From: Camillea tinctor
Taxonomy: Eukaryota; Ascomycota; Sordariomycetes; Xylariales; Xylariaceae
Reading direction: 5' to 3'
Assembly (NCBI GenBank): GCA_022578605.1
Contig: MU394057.1
Span: forward strand, 796,916-860,915
DNA length: 64,000 nucleotides
In this document: positions 1-10,059 of the stretch, piece by piece
How positions within the stretch are numbered: position 1 is the stretch's first letter
Layout of the letters: the number at the start of each line of letters is the position of its first letter
Notes under the pieces: generated by a model
Databases searched by the model: none
What the model was told of the DNA's origin: nothing
Seen by the model: the letters and a program-made list of their open reading frames with translations, nothing else
Position numbers and translations under genes: made by a program

Positions 1-1993
1 CAATTAGAGCTACGCCTAGCTGGGTAGGGATGAATTCTTTCACCCCTCCTCCTCTTCCCGTGCTTCTCGTTGCCCCTCCTCTGCCACCTCGGCCGCGACC
101 CCCACGGCCTCCCCGAGTGGCCGGTGCATTCTCTACCACCTCCTCGTCATCGTCTGACCGGGCGGTTCGGGGTACTGTGCGGACGTAGTCTCTTTCTTGG
201 ATCTTCTGTATGTGTTCGGCCATTGTGGCGTCTGTCCCGATCCCATTGGCGTCCATGAGAGCAATCAAATCCGCCTCAGTAAGGTAATTAGGCGGCGAAG
301 TCTTCCCCTCCGTCATAAGCGCCTCTTCTGGTTCGAATTGCTCTCCAACCACGAATTTCGGCAGCTGCACAGTGCCTGTCCATTTATCATATATGTAAAC
401 TTCCAGGTAATTTCGCTCTAATACAACAACCCCGTGTGCATGGAATGATTCTTCGCCGTATAATATGTCGACATCTGTGGAGACCCCTTTGGCGTCTTCT
501 GAGCAACAGGCAAGAAAGCGCCGAACTACGAATTCATAGACCTTCTTTTCGTTCTCGTTGAGCGCTGATGGCGCGACGTACGTGATAGGGTGAATCGGAG
601 GGTGCGCTTTGTCGTCATGCCGCCCCTCTCGTGGTTGTTGGAACCCGCCATTCACCAGGTTTTGTGCGAAATCCCCCCAAGATTGGGATGTTGTCTGCTT
701 CTGGACCAGAGCACGAAGATTCATGCCCGAATCAAACCGGTCAGTCTCTGTTCTTGGATAGCTGATAAACCCCTTATTGTAGAGACTTTCAGCAGCTTCC
801 ATCGCTTGCTGACCAGTCATACGCAAGAATATGGTTGCCATCTTTTGCATTTCCACCGTTGTCAATGGTAAGGGTTTGAGCTTTTTGGTTGGCTTCTCCT
901 GAACCTTAGTAACCTTTGCCTTCTTTGCCGTTAGGCATCGCTCGTAGAGAACGACGACGGAGGCCCTATCGAATAGCCGGTTGCGTGCCCAACCAAAATT
1001 GACATTGATGCCTTCGCGCTTGTGCATGACCTTGATGCTCCAGAACTGTTCCGGTTTGAAATTTCTCACTCGGAAATAGCGGTCGACGACAAATCCCAAT
1101 GTTGGGAATTGACATGATCCTGAAAAGTTAGATAGATGGTACTGGTGGGATGGGATTATGGCTAGACGTACCATAGCTAAGAATTAGTTTCTCGAATGGA
1201 CCACCAAGTGTCCTAAGGTTAGTTGTGAGGAAACGAGTGAATGCATAGCCTATCCGAAGATCTAGCTCGATCCGGGAGGCAACTGCGTTCACCTGCTTAT
1301 GATCGAGGCTGATGAGGTTTCGAGACGCGTTGAGAATGTGCCTAAGCGATGTCAGCAAAGCAGAAGCGCTTTATAAGAGTGATCAATATGACTTACGCCC
1401 TCTCGATATTGCTGAATCTAGCCCTCTTGATGTCGAGAGTCCTGTTGCCTTTCTTAGCGGCTTCGCAGATCTCGAATCCTATATGCTCGCCCTCTCGATC
1501 ACAATCAGTCCATATGCAGAGTGCATTGGCAAACCTGGCCTGTTTTTCGATGTTCTCGGCTACTTTTTTCTTGTCCTGCACGATAATCTTTTGAGAGACG
1601 GAACCCCAAGGAATAAACGAATGAACGGGCCTACCTCAGAAGTAATAATCTGGACTGGTGCATCGAAGAGATGTTCGGGCGGTGGGTAATCCCATTTTTT
1701 GTATTGAGGGGGGAACACAGCAGAGGTGATATGGCCCAGGACAGAGGTCATGGTAACCTGACAGTTGCCCCAGGGGCGACCAAAATCATAGTCGAAGACA
1801 TAGTTCTTGATGAACTTCTCTGGCGTATTATGCTACAGTAACGACTTTGACATCAGCGGGTGATATTCACACGCCGGGTTGAGGGGAGGAGGAAGGGAGA
1901 GAGGAGACGGACGGCTTGCACTTGACCGCCGGAAAGATGACCAGCTACGGCTTTGGCGATCGAAGGCTTCTCGGCAACACAGAGAACCTTCAT
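1..1993 (-). CDS. TOP3: DNA topoisomerase III (type IA), 3' end beyond window
   Basis: Type IA topoisomerase that relaxes negative supercoils and, with a RecQ helicase and Rmi1, dissolves recombination intermediates. Model on the minus strand: exons 1913-1993, 1635-1832, 1397-1587, 1172-1341 and 1-1119, open at the window edge. The start MKVLCVAEKPSIAKAV closely matches the yeast Top3 N-terminus. Toprim residues follow: MTSVLGH, then WTDCDREGE with the metal-binding DCD. Next come the HILNASRN and SYGSCQFPTLGFVVDR blocks. The active-site motif FISYPRTETDR has its catalytic Tyr codon at 758-760. The last visible part has an RGG-like Gly/Arg-rich stretch before IPTQLG. The short introns (80, 47, 55 and 52 bp) all keep frame; the first donor (GTCCGT) is weak and was chosen by comparison with other fungal Top3. 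It is divergent from the DUF1295 gene at 2970. Confidence 0.93.
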
Positions 1994-2128
1994 GGTACTT
2001 GCAGACTTGCTTGTAGACTTGCTTGTAGACTTGAAACGACAGGTCTGTATATATAGCCGTGAAGTTATCAGGGCGAGAGTGTGGATGTGAGTGTTGGACG
2101 CCACTCGACGCGCCTTCAATATAGACAT
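1994..2128 (-). other. In-frame upstream extension of TOP3: possible mitochondrial presequence
   Basis: An in-frame ATG at 2126-2128 would add 45 residues before MKVLCVAEKP. The extension has no Asp or Glu, many Arg, Lys, Ser and Thr, and ends in CRFKSTSKSTSKSAST, which looks like a matrix-targeting peptide. Human TOP3A is known to use an upstream start for its mitochondrial form. Whether the transcript begins upstream of this ATG cannot be seen. Confidence 0.5.
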
Positions 2129-2969
2129 TGGGAACTTATGCAGGTCCTTGAAGAAGGTAATTATTTATCGGCCAGGGAGGGGATTAATTATACCAATGAC
2201 CATGCCGAAAGGTTCTTAAAGGCAGCGCCATCAGTTCTACGCCTTATATAGGAAAGTAAAATCCAGCCATGAATGTCACGCTCTTTTAATGTAGGTTGGT
2301 AGCTGGGTAACTGGAGATAGTTGAATGTGTTTTTTGTAGGTAAAGGTTTTTTCATATTCGTTCGGTACCTACGTAGCACTCATTACTACTATGTAGGTTA
2401 TGTTATTATGTTATTAGGTTGATATCCAATTATTTGAGTTGACAGCTGAGCTTCTGATTGGTTGCCTATTGTAAGGTCGAGGATTGACTTACTAACCCCT
2501 GTAGGTCAAGTAAAAAAAAAACTGTGGCCTGTGCTTCCTAAGTGTCAAGTTTCTAACCTAACACCTAACACTAGCCTAGTTGTAGGTCTGAGGTTAGCTG
2601 CTTTTTTCTATTTTGTACAGCTTTTTCCTTTTGTCTTTACTTAAAAAAGCTACAACGAATTTAAAGGTAAAGAAAAAGGAAAAGAAAAAGAAAAAGTCAT
2701 GACGTACGCTACTACAGATTGAATCTTCAAATTCAATCCCAGCAACCCGGTTCCGACGTTTCCGCAACGATAACACCTGCAGCCTCTTTAAGACGCCGCA
2801 TTTCCTCTTGAGATCCTACATACCTATATCAATATACTAGCTACATACAACTCTATACTTTGATACATAAACATCATAAACATAAACTTAGTTGGCAAAG
2901 GCGAAAGTAACCTCACGATATATTCCTACCTATACTTATACTTATACCTATACCTATCACTTCACTAGA
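2129..2969. other. Divergent intergenic region between TOP3 and the DUF1295 gene
   Basis: No gene is supported here. It contains AT-rich DNA, a purine-rich tract near 2668-2697 (AAAGG/AAAAAG) and a short TATAC(C/T) microsatellite at about 2931-2956 just before the DUF1295 start. It probably serves as promoter for both flanking genes. Confidence 0.5.
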
Positions 2970-4270
2970 ATGGCGTTACCGTCGCTCCAGAGCCTCGAAG
3001 ACTGCGCCGAATACTCCAAAGCTGTCGAAAGCTTCCTACCGCAACTCTACGAGCTACCATGGAAGGTCGTCGATGCCGTGTCGAACCGGGACTCGCTCCT
3101 TGACTTATACGCTAGCACCAACCCGCTTATATCCGGATTTGCATTCTCTCTATTCCTGGGTGCTATCTTTCTGGCGGTCTCCGAGTTCAACCGGAACTAT
3201 TCCCAAGTTGACCGCATGTGGAGTCTGTTACCGACGATATATAATGCGCATTTTGCGGCATGGTCTCATCTAAACAACCTCTCTAGCCAAAGACTTGATT
3301 TGGTTTTGTTGTGGAGTTTAGCCTGGAGTGTAAGATACCAGGCCATTGCCGCAAACCAACACCAGTCCGAGGTTTTGCTATATTAACGTGTAGTGTGTTT
3401 GTCCTATGTGGCGTGTAGGCTCGATTGACTTTCAACTATTGGCGCAAAGGCGGCTATAGCGTTGGCTCTGAGGATTATAGATGGTATACTACTACCCTAC
3501 TTCTCTTATGTTGCTATCATCCAACCCTAGGTGCTGCCAATGAGATATAACGGCTTACATTTTACCATTCAGGGAGATTATCCGGGGCCGCGTTCATCCG
3601 GCTCTGTTCTTCGTATTCAACGTCACTTTCATCTCATTTATACAGAGCATTTTACTCTTCCTCCTCGCAGCACCGACATACGTCATCTTATTGGCCTCCG
3701 AGTTCGAACAGGGCATCACTACCGCAGACCTAGCCTTTACTGCGATACAGCTTGGCCTGGTTCTTTCCGAGTGGTTTAGTGACCAGCAGCAATGGGGTTT
3801 GTTGACACCTTAAAATCCGTCATGAGGGCCCAAATACTGACACCATTGTAGAATATCAAACGGCCAAGAAGGAATACCAGAAAACCGCTCAGGTTCCCCG
3901 CGGATCTAAATTCTCCCAAGCAGACCTCGACCGAGGCTTTATCACTTCAGGGCTTTGGGCGTACTGTAGACACCCGAATTTCACCGCCGAACAAACCATC
4001 TGGCTTGTTTTATACCAATGGAGCTGTTATGCGAGTAAAACCCTTTATAGCTGGGCCGGTTTTGGATCCCTGTTTTTGGTTATGTTGTTTCAGGGCTCGA
4101 CTTGGCTTACTGAGCTGATTACTGCTGGGAAATATCCAGCGTACAAGGTGTACCAGAAACACACCAACTCTCTCATCCCAAGCTTTACGGCCTACAAGGC
4201 ACCAGCAGTGACACCAAAGATCATCCGCACAAGCGACCTAGCCAAAAAGCAGAAGACGAAGCAGAAGTAG
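2970..4270 (+). CDS. DUF1295 / steroid 5-alpha-reductase-like membrane protein
   Basis: Model: exons 2970-3329, 3419-3483, 3573-3796 and 3852-4270, giving 355 residues. Every junction keeps frame and the introns are 55-89 bp. The product has several hydrophobic segments (for example around ISGFAFSLFLGAIFL, FNVTFISFIQSILLFLL and the C-terminal GFGSLFLVMLF) and the family blocks RRGGYS-like (WRKGGYSVGSEDYRW) and LWAYCRHPNFTAEQTIW. These are typical of DUF1295 proteins related to the C-terminal domain of 3-oxo-5-alpha-steroid 4-dehydrogenases. The Lys-rich C-terminus (LAKKQKTKQK) could be a cytosolic ER-retention-type tail. The substrate is unknown for fungal members. The ATG at 2970 is preferred because the region upstream is microsatellite. 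Confidence 0.85.
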
Positions 4271-5160
4271 AAGCATTCCGCAAAGGACAGTGATAGAGCG
4301 TGGCCCCCGCACTCACGGTTGAGCGATTTTGCTACTGTATTGGGTTCTCATATAGGTTACTGCGTAATGACGCAGCTGTGCGGCCCAACGCTGGATATTT
4401 CGGTCATTCTAAGTCACGAGAGCAACAATAACACAACATAACATAATAAACATCATCGCGGGGCATCAACTGGGATAGACAAAGACGACTAGCAGCAGGG
4501 AACACTGCAAATACATACCTAAATGAGCATTTAGCCCAACAGCGCCAGCAGCTACCATCAATAAACATTGCCCACTATTACTATCAGTTGAGACCAAACG
4601 AACCTATCACACACTGCTGCAACAGTGAAAGGTTCATGAATCCCCCAGAACCCCGCAAAACCCAGGTGGTAGTAAATGGCAGGTCGTCACAAAAAAAGAG
4701 TCCCACCCCGGAATCCCCATAGCTATCTGATTCGTGCCGTGACGTAGCCCAGCGCCCCCAAATCATGCAAGCGGATTCTCAAGCTTATCACTTATATAGC
4801 CTCTTTTGGGGGGGTTAGCATCTGCACCAAAAGGGTTTGGGGTTATACATACCCTTTTATATCTCTTTCATGGGGCACAGAACACACCAAACATGTCGTA
4901 GATCTTCGTTACCGCTGTTTGGCCATCTATGGTAGTGTCGTTTAAGCATTGTCATGTGTATCTACATACAATATTAATGCAGTTACACGCCAGTAGGGAC
5001 AAAGCTTTTTTTTTCGGGGTTTTTTGTTCTAGAACCCTTAATTAATAAATTCCAATTCCCCGGAAGAGAAGAGTGCAGGGGAGGGGGGATGGAGAGGGGG
5101 GGAAGAGAGATAGCCGCATTATTTCTGGGTGGTCTCGTGAAACGACACCCGCCCATGTCC
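4271..5160. other. Intergenic, no gene seen
   Basis: Mixed AT-rich and G-rich non-coding DNA downstream of the DUF1295 gene. It has poly-G/T tracts (4809-4815, 5006-5025) and a GA-rich stretch (5066-5108) leading to the MITE insertion. Confidence 0.5.
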
Positions 5161-5740
5161 GGTTTAAGCGGTTTGACTAGTATGACGGTAGGTTCGTACT
5201 AGTCTGACGGTACGCCACACACTTGCCACACACTAAGCCTAAAGACATCTAGCTAACCTTGGTACACGGCCACAGGCACAAGCACCTCTAAAATGTATGT
5301 ACTTTTATTGCTTTGCAGTCACAAATTTAAAGGGTTTGGGGCGCTGAAATGCCCTAAGGCACCTGGCTACGGAGAGTTTAAGGGGGACCCCCCCCCTCCC
5401 CTATTAAGGGCTAAAAGAAATAAAGACGGGTTTTTTTTTTGGGTTTTTTTTTCGTCAAAATAAAATGAATTAAAAATTTTATTTGCAAATGTATTTGAAT
5501 TGAAATCTTAAATGCATTGCAATTGCAATGTGTTGCGCAATTAAATTTAATTGATTTGCGATAGCTGCAATTGAATTTGCGACCGCAAAACAAAAAAGGT
5601 ACTTCTATTTAGGGGGCACATGTACCCGTGGCAGTGTACCAAGGCTAACTAGATGTCTTTAGGCTTAGTGTGTGGCGGGTTTGTGGCGTACCGTCAGACT
5701 AGTACAGACCTACCGTCATACTAGTCTTTCCGGGTTTAAG
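5161..5740. mobile_element. Non-autonomous DNA transposon (MITE) with 8-bp target duplication
   Basis: The element spans 5169-5732 (564 bp) and is flanked by a perfect direct repeat GGTTTAAG at 5161-5168 and 5733-5740. The ends are long terminal inverted repeats of about 130 bp (5169 to about 5302, and about 5599 to 5732). By eye they are about 90% identical over the outer 105 bp, with outermost bases CGG(TTT/AAA)GACTAG. The core (5400-5600) is AT-rich with poly-T runs and no coding capacity. An 8-bp duplication occurs in the hAT, P and KDZ-like superfamilies. The terminal CGG does not let me choose, so the superfamily is left open. Confidence 0.88.
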
Positions 5741-7005
5741 TGTTTAGGGGGGGGGTTAGGGGTTATGTAGTACGTACATACATATGTACCACTGAAGCTG
5801 TGGCGATGGGATGGATATAGCTGTTCCTTTCATATCTCATTCATATTTACCGTCTCCTCTTTCGCTATGACCTTTTTCTGATTTGATATCTGTTTTGTGA
5901 TAAGCTTCGTCTCTTATCTCTCCGTGTTTGCAGAAAACCATTGTGCTCAGCTCCTTTTTTCTTCCTTTCCCCATCGCGGCGACGACGATGACGGGAGGCC
6001 CGGGTGTGGGACCCACGTTCCACACTATTTGGAAATCAGTTGGCCCTGCGTAATTGCGTATAGCCCGCAGTAGTGCGTGTCTTGATTGATGGGAAGTGGG
6101 GACCCCGGAGACGAGGGAGAAAAGACCCTGAATTGCACCTTTTGGGTTACATACTGGCTGGGTTCAACAAGGCATGCTATGTGACTTACATCCACTTTTA
6201 GAGTACTGTGTGTATTTGTGAGCATAAAAAATGGCGACATACATAAGTTGATTACAATACTTTTATTATTATTATTTTTTTTTATAAAATCCCAACGGTG
6301 GGACTCCTGACTTTCTCATCTCGCCTTAAGCTAAAAAGTCAAATCAACCAACGGTTGGCGTGGGATGGAAATAGTAGCAAGCAATTTGGGTAGATCTCAT
6401 GATAATCCAAGTGGGGGGGATAGTGGTAGCAGTGTAGCTCATCAGGGAAGATGTGTAATGAGATAACTCGGAGTTCGTAACGAATTTTCCAAGTACTGTA
6501 AGTACTGTAGGGAAATACCTTGTAATAATTTAGTTCCCACAGGGCCGGGGTCTGGCTCACATCAGTTTGATGCTATCGTGGAGAAAGATATATAAGAAAA
6601 AGATATGACTGTGACTCCTACTTCATCTCTTTCTATTTCTTCCCCTTCTTCCCCTATTTTCAGATTTATCCTTTCCATATTTCCGGCTCACTTTCTACCT
6701 CTCCGATCCATTGATTTATCAAATCTTATACATTAACTAACCTTCTACCTATTTATATGCTCAGACTTACATCCCTTGAGCTCGGAACTCGCCCAGGTTT
6801 ACATTCCTTCTAAGCTGACACACACATTCTTCCGTTGTTCAACCTCCCCAAACCATAATATTCTTTCCTGTTGAACACACCCATATACATTCACCAAATC
6901 CATTGGCGTGCCGGACCGACCAGAATCTCTCTCAGTAGAGCTGCTCTCCATCCACTTCCCATAGCAATTTACACCATCCATCCATCCCACAACCCACCTA
7001 TTACA
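5741..7005. promoter_or_regulatory. Intergenic with probable promoter and leader of the 7006 gene
   Basis: No gene is supported in 5741-6580. A TATATAA box lies at 6589-6595, followed by a pyrimidine-rich tract (about 6610-6665) of the kind seen at fungal transcription starts. The remaining 350 bases to the ATG would be a long 5' leader. This is inference from composition only. Confidence 0.35.
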
Positions 7006-7491
7006 ATGGGTCAAAACGCCAGCCACCTCGAGTACGGCCTCGACGGGAGCTCCATAAACGACAGCTCATCATCCCGCCGGCGCAGCCGCTGGGGCGGCTC
7101 CCGCCCGCTCTCCACATCATCGAGCTACTTCCCCAGCCTCTCGAAGCGGTCCTCCGTATCCTCGACCTCATCCACCTCCTCATCCTCACCCACCTCCGAC
7201 TCTCCCTCCCCATCCTCCGAATCTCCTGCCCCCTCTAAGCCCGCCTCCTCCTCCCTGATAGGCAGCAACTACGCGCTCCCGCCGCTGGACCGCGAGTACG
7301 CCAAGCCGACCGAGGAGCTCGACGTCGCGGCCCAGCTGGCCAAGAAGCCGGCGTATTGGTCGGCGCAAGGCTGGGTGCACCGGGCGGCCGCCGCGGCGGA
7401 CCCGGCGCCCCGCGTAGAGGACCCCGAGACGCGGGCGCGCAAGTTCGCCGAGGCTAAGAGGGAGCTGCTGGCTTCGGCTGGCAGGTTGTGA
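7006..7491 (+). CDS. Small Ser-rich protein with N-myristoylation-type start
   Basis: Single exon, 161 residues. It begins MGQNASHLEYG, and a Gly at position 2 with Ser at 6 fits an N-myristoyltransferase substrate, so membrane attachment is likely. Residues about 20-85 are a low-complexity Ser/Pro/Thr segment with many possible phosphorylation sites. The C-terminal half (about 86-161) is ordered-looking, with LPPLDREYAKPTEELDVAAQL, a KKPAYWSAQGWVHR block and a charged helix ending in KRELLASAGRL. I do not recognise a named family. The ATG at 7006 is chosen because the upstream in-frame sequence looks like leader and the myristoylation context starts exactly here. It is convergent with the DUF4149 gene. 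Confidence 0.75.
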   Translation: MGQNASHLEYGLDGSSINDSSSSRRRSRWGGSRPLSTSSSYFPSLSKRSSVSSTSSTSSSSPTSDSPSPSSESPAPSKPASSSLIGSNYALPPLDREYAKPTEELDVAAQLAKKPAYWSAQGWVHRAAAAADPAPRVEDPETRARKFAEAKRELLASAGRL

Positions 7492-7520
7492 GGGAAAAAT
7501 GATCGGATTCTTTCATTTTT

Positions 7521-7764
7521 CACACACACACACACACACACGCATATCCCCATCTCTCCTCTTCTCCCTTCTTTTTCATTTATGCATATATATATGCACT
7601 TATGAACGGAAATCTTTCTTTGGAAATCTGGAAGGGAAGATGAACTTAACCTTATGATATTCTCTTTTTTTTTTTTTTTTTTTCTGGATTTCGTTATTCC
7701 CCTAAGGGGTCTAAACGAGATAAAGGAAGATGGAGGGGTAGAGCACGAGCACGAGCACGAGCAC
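7521..7764. repeat. Cluster of simple repeats in the 3' flank of the 7006 gene
   Basis: Contains (CA)10 at 7521-7540, a 19-base poly-T at 7665-7683 and four GAGCAC units at 7741-7764. The rest of 7492-8405 between the two convergent genes is non-coding, with purine-rich stretches near 8028-8070 and 8205-8245. Confidence 0.8.
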
Positions 7765-8405
7765 CTGAGCCATCGCCACAACCACCATCATCAATCATCA
7801 TCCATCAATCAAATCAATCAGTAAGGAGGAAAGCAAAGGAGTCATAGAATAAACGGCATCTCGGAGAAACACTCTTTTTAGACGAAGGAAAGGGGATCCT
7901 AGACATTATACCCAAGCAGGCTTTGCGAAATACACAGATACGGGCGTTTTTTCTGGGATTAAAAGGGGCGGAAAGAAAGTGGGCAAGGATGATGATATTT
8001 TTCATCGTTCTTCTCTGGGACTGGGAAATGGAGAGAGAGGAGAAGAGGGTTATAGTAATTGAAAGAGGTGGGAATTAGAAATGAAAACGCCCGGACGCAG
8101 AGTTGATTTGGTCGAATCAATCTAGGAGAGAGGCGGGACCGGGGGAACTTTCATTTCTCATATCAGCTCTACACTACAGACAAATTAGACTAGATTCGAA
8201 AGTAGAAACAAGAAAGCAAAAGAAAAGAAAAGAAAAAAAAAACAAGAATCATCAAAGCAGTTACTTGTTCCATAACAATCTTTCTTCTCCTTTAACATTC
8301 AGGTCATGTTGTTTTTTGCTCATCTCATCATACGACGTATCGTTATGTACACGTGATACCAATCTCATGTTTTCTTTTGACAGTGGCGTGCCTCGCTCGC
8401 TCCGT

Positions 8406-9296
8406 TTACTCGAGTCTCGACGACAAGTTGATGCCGTAGGCGACGGTGGCGACTAGGGTGATGAGATTCAGCAGCGAGGAAATGCCGTGCAGCTTTCCGA
8501 ACTGCTTGTTCAGCGCCTTCATCTTGTCCGAGTGAGGCGGGCCGTCAAAGCTATTCTTGCCATCTTCCTTCTCTACATTGCACCAGCGACGTTTCCTGTC
8601 AGCAAGCAAGCACATACATAACTATTCATAGGTAAGGTGGGCAGGCAGGGGGGGAAAAGGGGAATTGTTTTTTTCTTCCCGTCGGCCCGGTATGAGAAAA
8701 AAAAACAAGGCATCAACGGAGGTAGAATTCATGTTACGAAGGCGCACGTACCTTGGTCCCTTCGCTTCGCAGTGACCTTATTAGTCTCCGGCAGCAGGTA
8801 AGCCCAGTTGACCAAGCCGGTGGCGAAGACGGTGCACAGAGGCACTAGCACGCCCCAGCGGTTCGAGGCATGCAGCACGCCACCGATGCCCGTGGGCGTC
8901 GTGGTCCCGTCCAGCGCGGTCCTAAGCACGCTGCTGCCCGGGTAGGTCACGGCGAGGATCACGGGGGCGACGGTCTGGATGCCGAAGTAGGTGGGGAACA
9001 GGGCGCGCTGGAGGATGGCGAACTGCGGCCGCTCGAGCACCTTGATGGAGGTTATGGAGTTGATGAAGGTCTGCAGCAGGAAAAAAAAAAAGGGTTATGT
9101 GTGAGATGGATCACATTGTTTACGACTATTGTATACTTACATGGAAGACCTGGGTTCCCAGCAGTGTACCATAACTATATATTATCGTGAAGGTTAGTAA
9201 CCTAGTCAATTATAGCTTAGGCATGGATATGAGCATGAGAACATACGAGAGGATGTGGTACGGTGCTGGGGATAAAAGCAGATATCCTTCTCCCAT
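8406..9296 (-). CDS. DUF4149 (TMEM205-like) membrane protein
   Basis: Model: exons 9247-9296, 9141-9174, 8752-9070 and 8406-8572, giving 189 residues. The starting block is PAPYHILSYGTLLGTQVFHTFI, followed by ERPQFAILQRALFPTYFGIQT, a hydrophobic ILAVTYPG segment, NRWGVLVPL and NWAYLLPETNKV, and the C-terminal block ALNKQFGKLHGISSLLNLITL. These blocks and the four hydrophobic stretches are characteristic of DUF4149 membrane proteins. The last acceptor (ATGTAG at 8573-8578) was chosen over a nearer CAG because only it keeps frame. The exon 1 donor after CTCTC joins precisely to TTATGG. The family's function in fungi is unknown. It is divergent from Ku80. Confidence 0.88.
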
Positions 9297-10059
9297 GTTG
9301 ATATAAATAAACTGAAGATATTTTGGTATTTCGGTGTAAGTTGAAAATAGAGAAGAAAAGAGATGTTCCAGATGTTCCGGCAAGTTTTGAGTACTACCTA
9401 TCATAAAGGGTAGTAGTATACTAGAATTAAGTAGTAGGTAGGTACTAGAACTTAAGTATAGTACTGGATTATACAAGGTTCTCATGCAACCAACGGGTAT
9501 CGGATGATCCGTGAATGACGTTTTACAAGTGCTCATAACTAATCGCTGTATATAAGTGGATGGTCCCGAGATGTCTCCATACCCACTACTCAAAGAAGCT
9601 TGGACCACTATTGTACGTCGGTAAATTGAAGCAAAGCTGTACGACTAGGTACAATAGTAGGCTAGCAGATCATCACGTGGCCACGCGCCTGCCTGGCTCT
9701 TTGTTCTATTCCTGTAAAGCAAGTTCCCAGGCGCGTTCTAGGCAGATACAGCGCTTCTCCATTAAACCAGTAACTAATGCAGCTCTAGTGCAGCTAGGCC
9801 CTATCATGTTACATCTTTAAAGCTTCTTACTTCCTCAGCTTCCCTAGGGACGCTTTGTGTAAGTCACCATTCTTTTTCTTTTTCTTTTTCCCTCTCTTTT
9901 TCTTCTCAACATGTCCCTAATATGGAATTAACCTTCCTATCAATTTCATGATTTCCTCCTATCCTCGTTGATTTTATTTTGGGGGTTTTTTTCTTGTCGT
10001 CTTAACTTGCTTCATCTCATAAGTCCGCCCCACCATCAGTGATCACCATCACCATCACC
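9297..10059. promoter_or_regulatory. Divergent region between the DUF4149 gene and Ku80
   Basis: No gene is supported. A CT-rich tract (about 9871-9906) is a likely start region for Ku80 transcripts. A GTAAGT at about 9860 and later pyrimidine tracts leave room for a 5' UTR intron. Two very short upstream ORFs begin at about 9910 and 9947, and would matter only if not spliced out. Confidence 0.35.
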
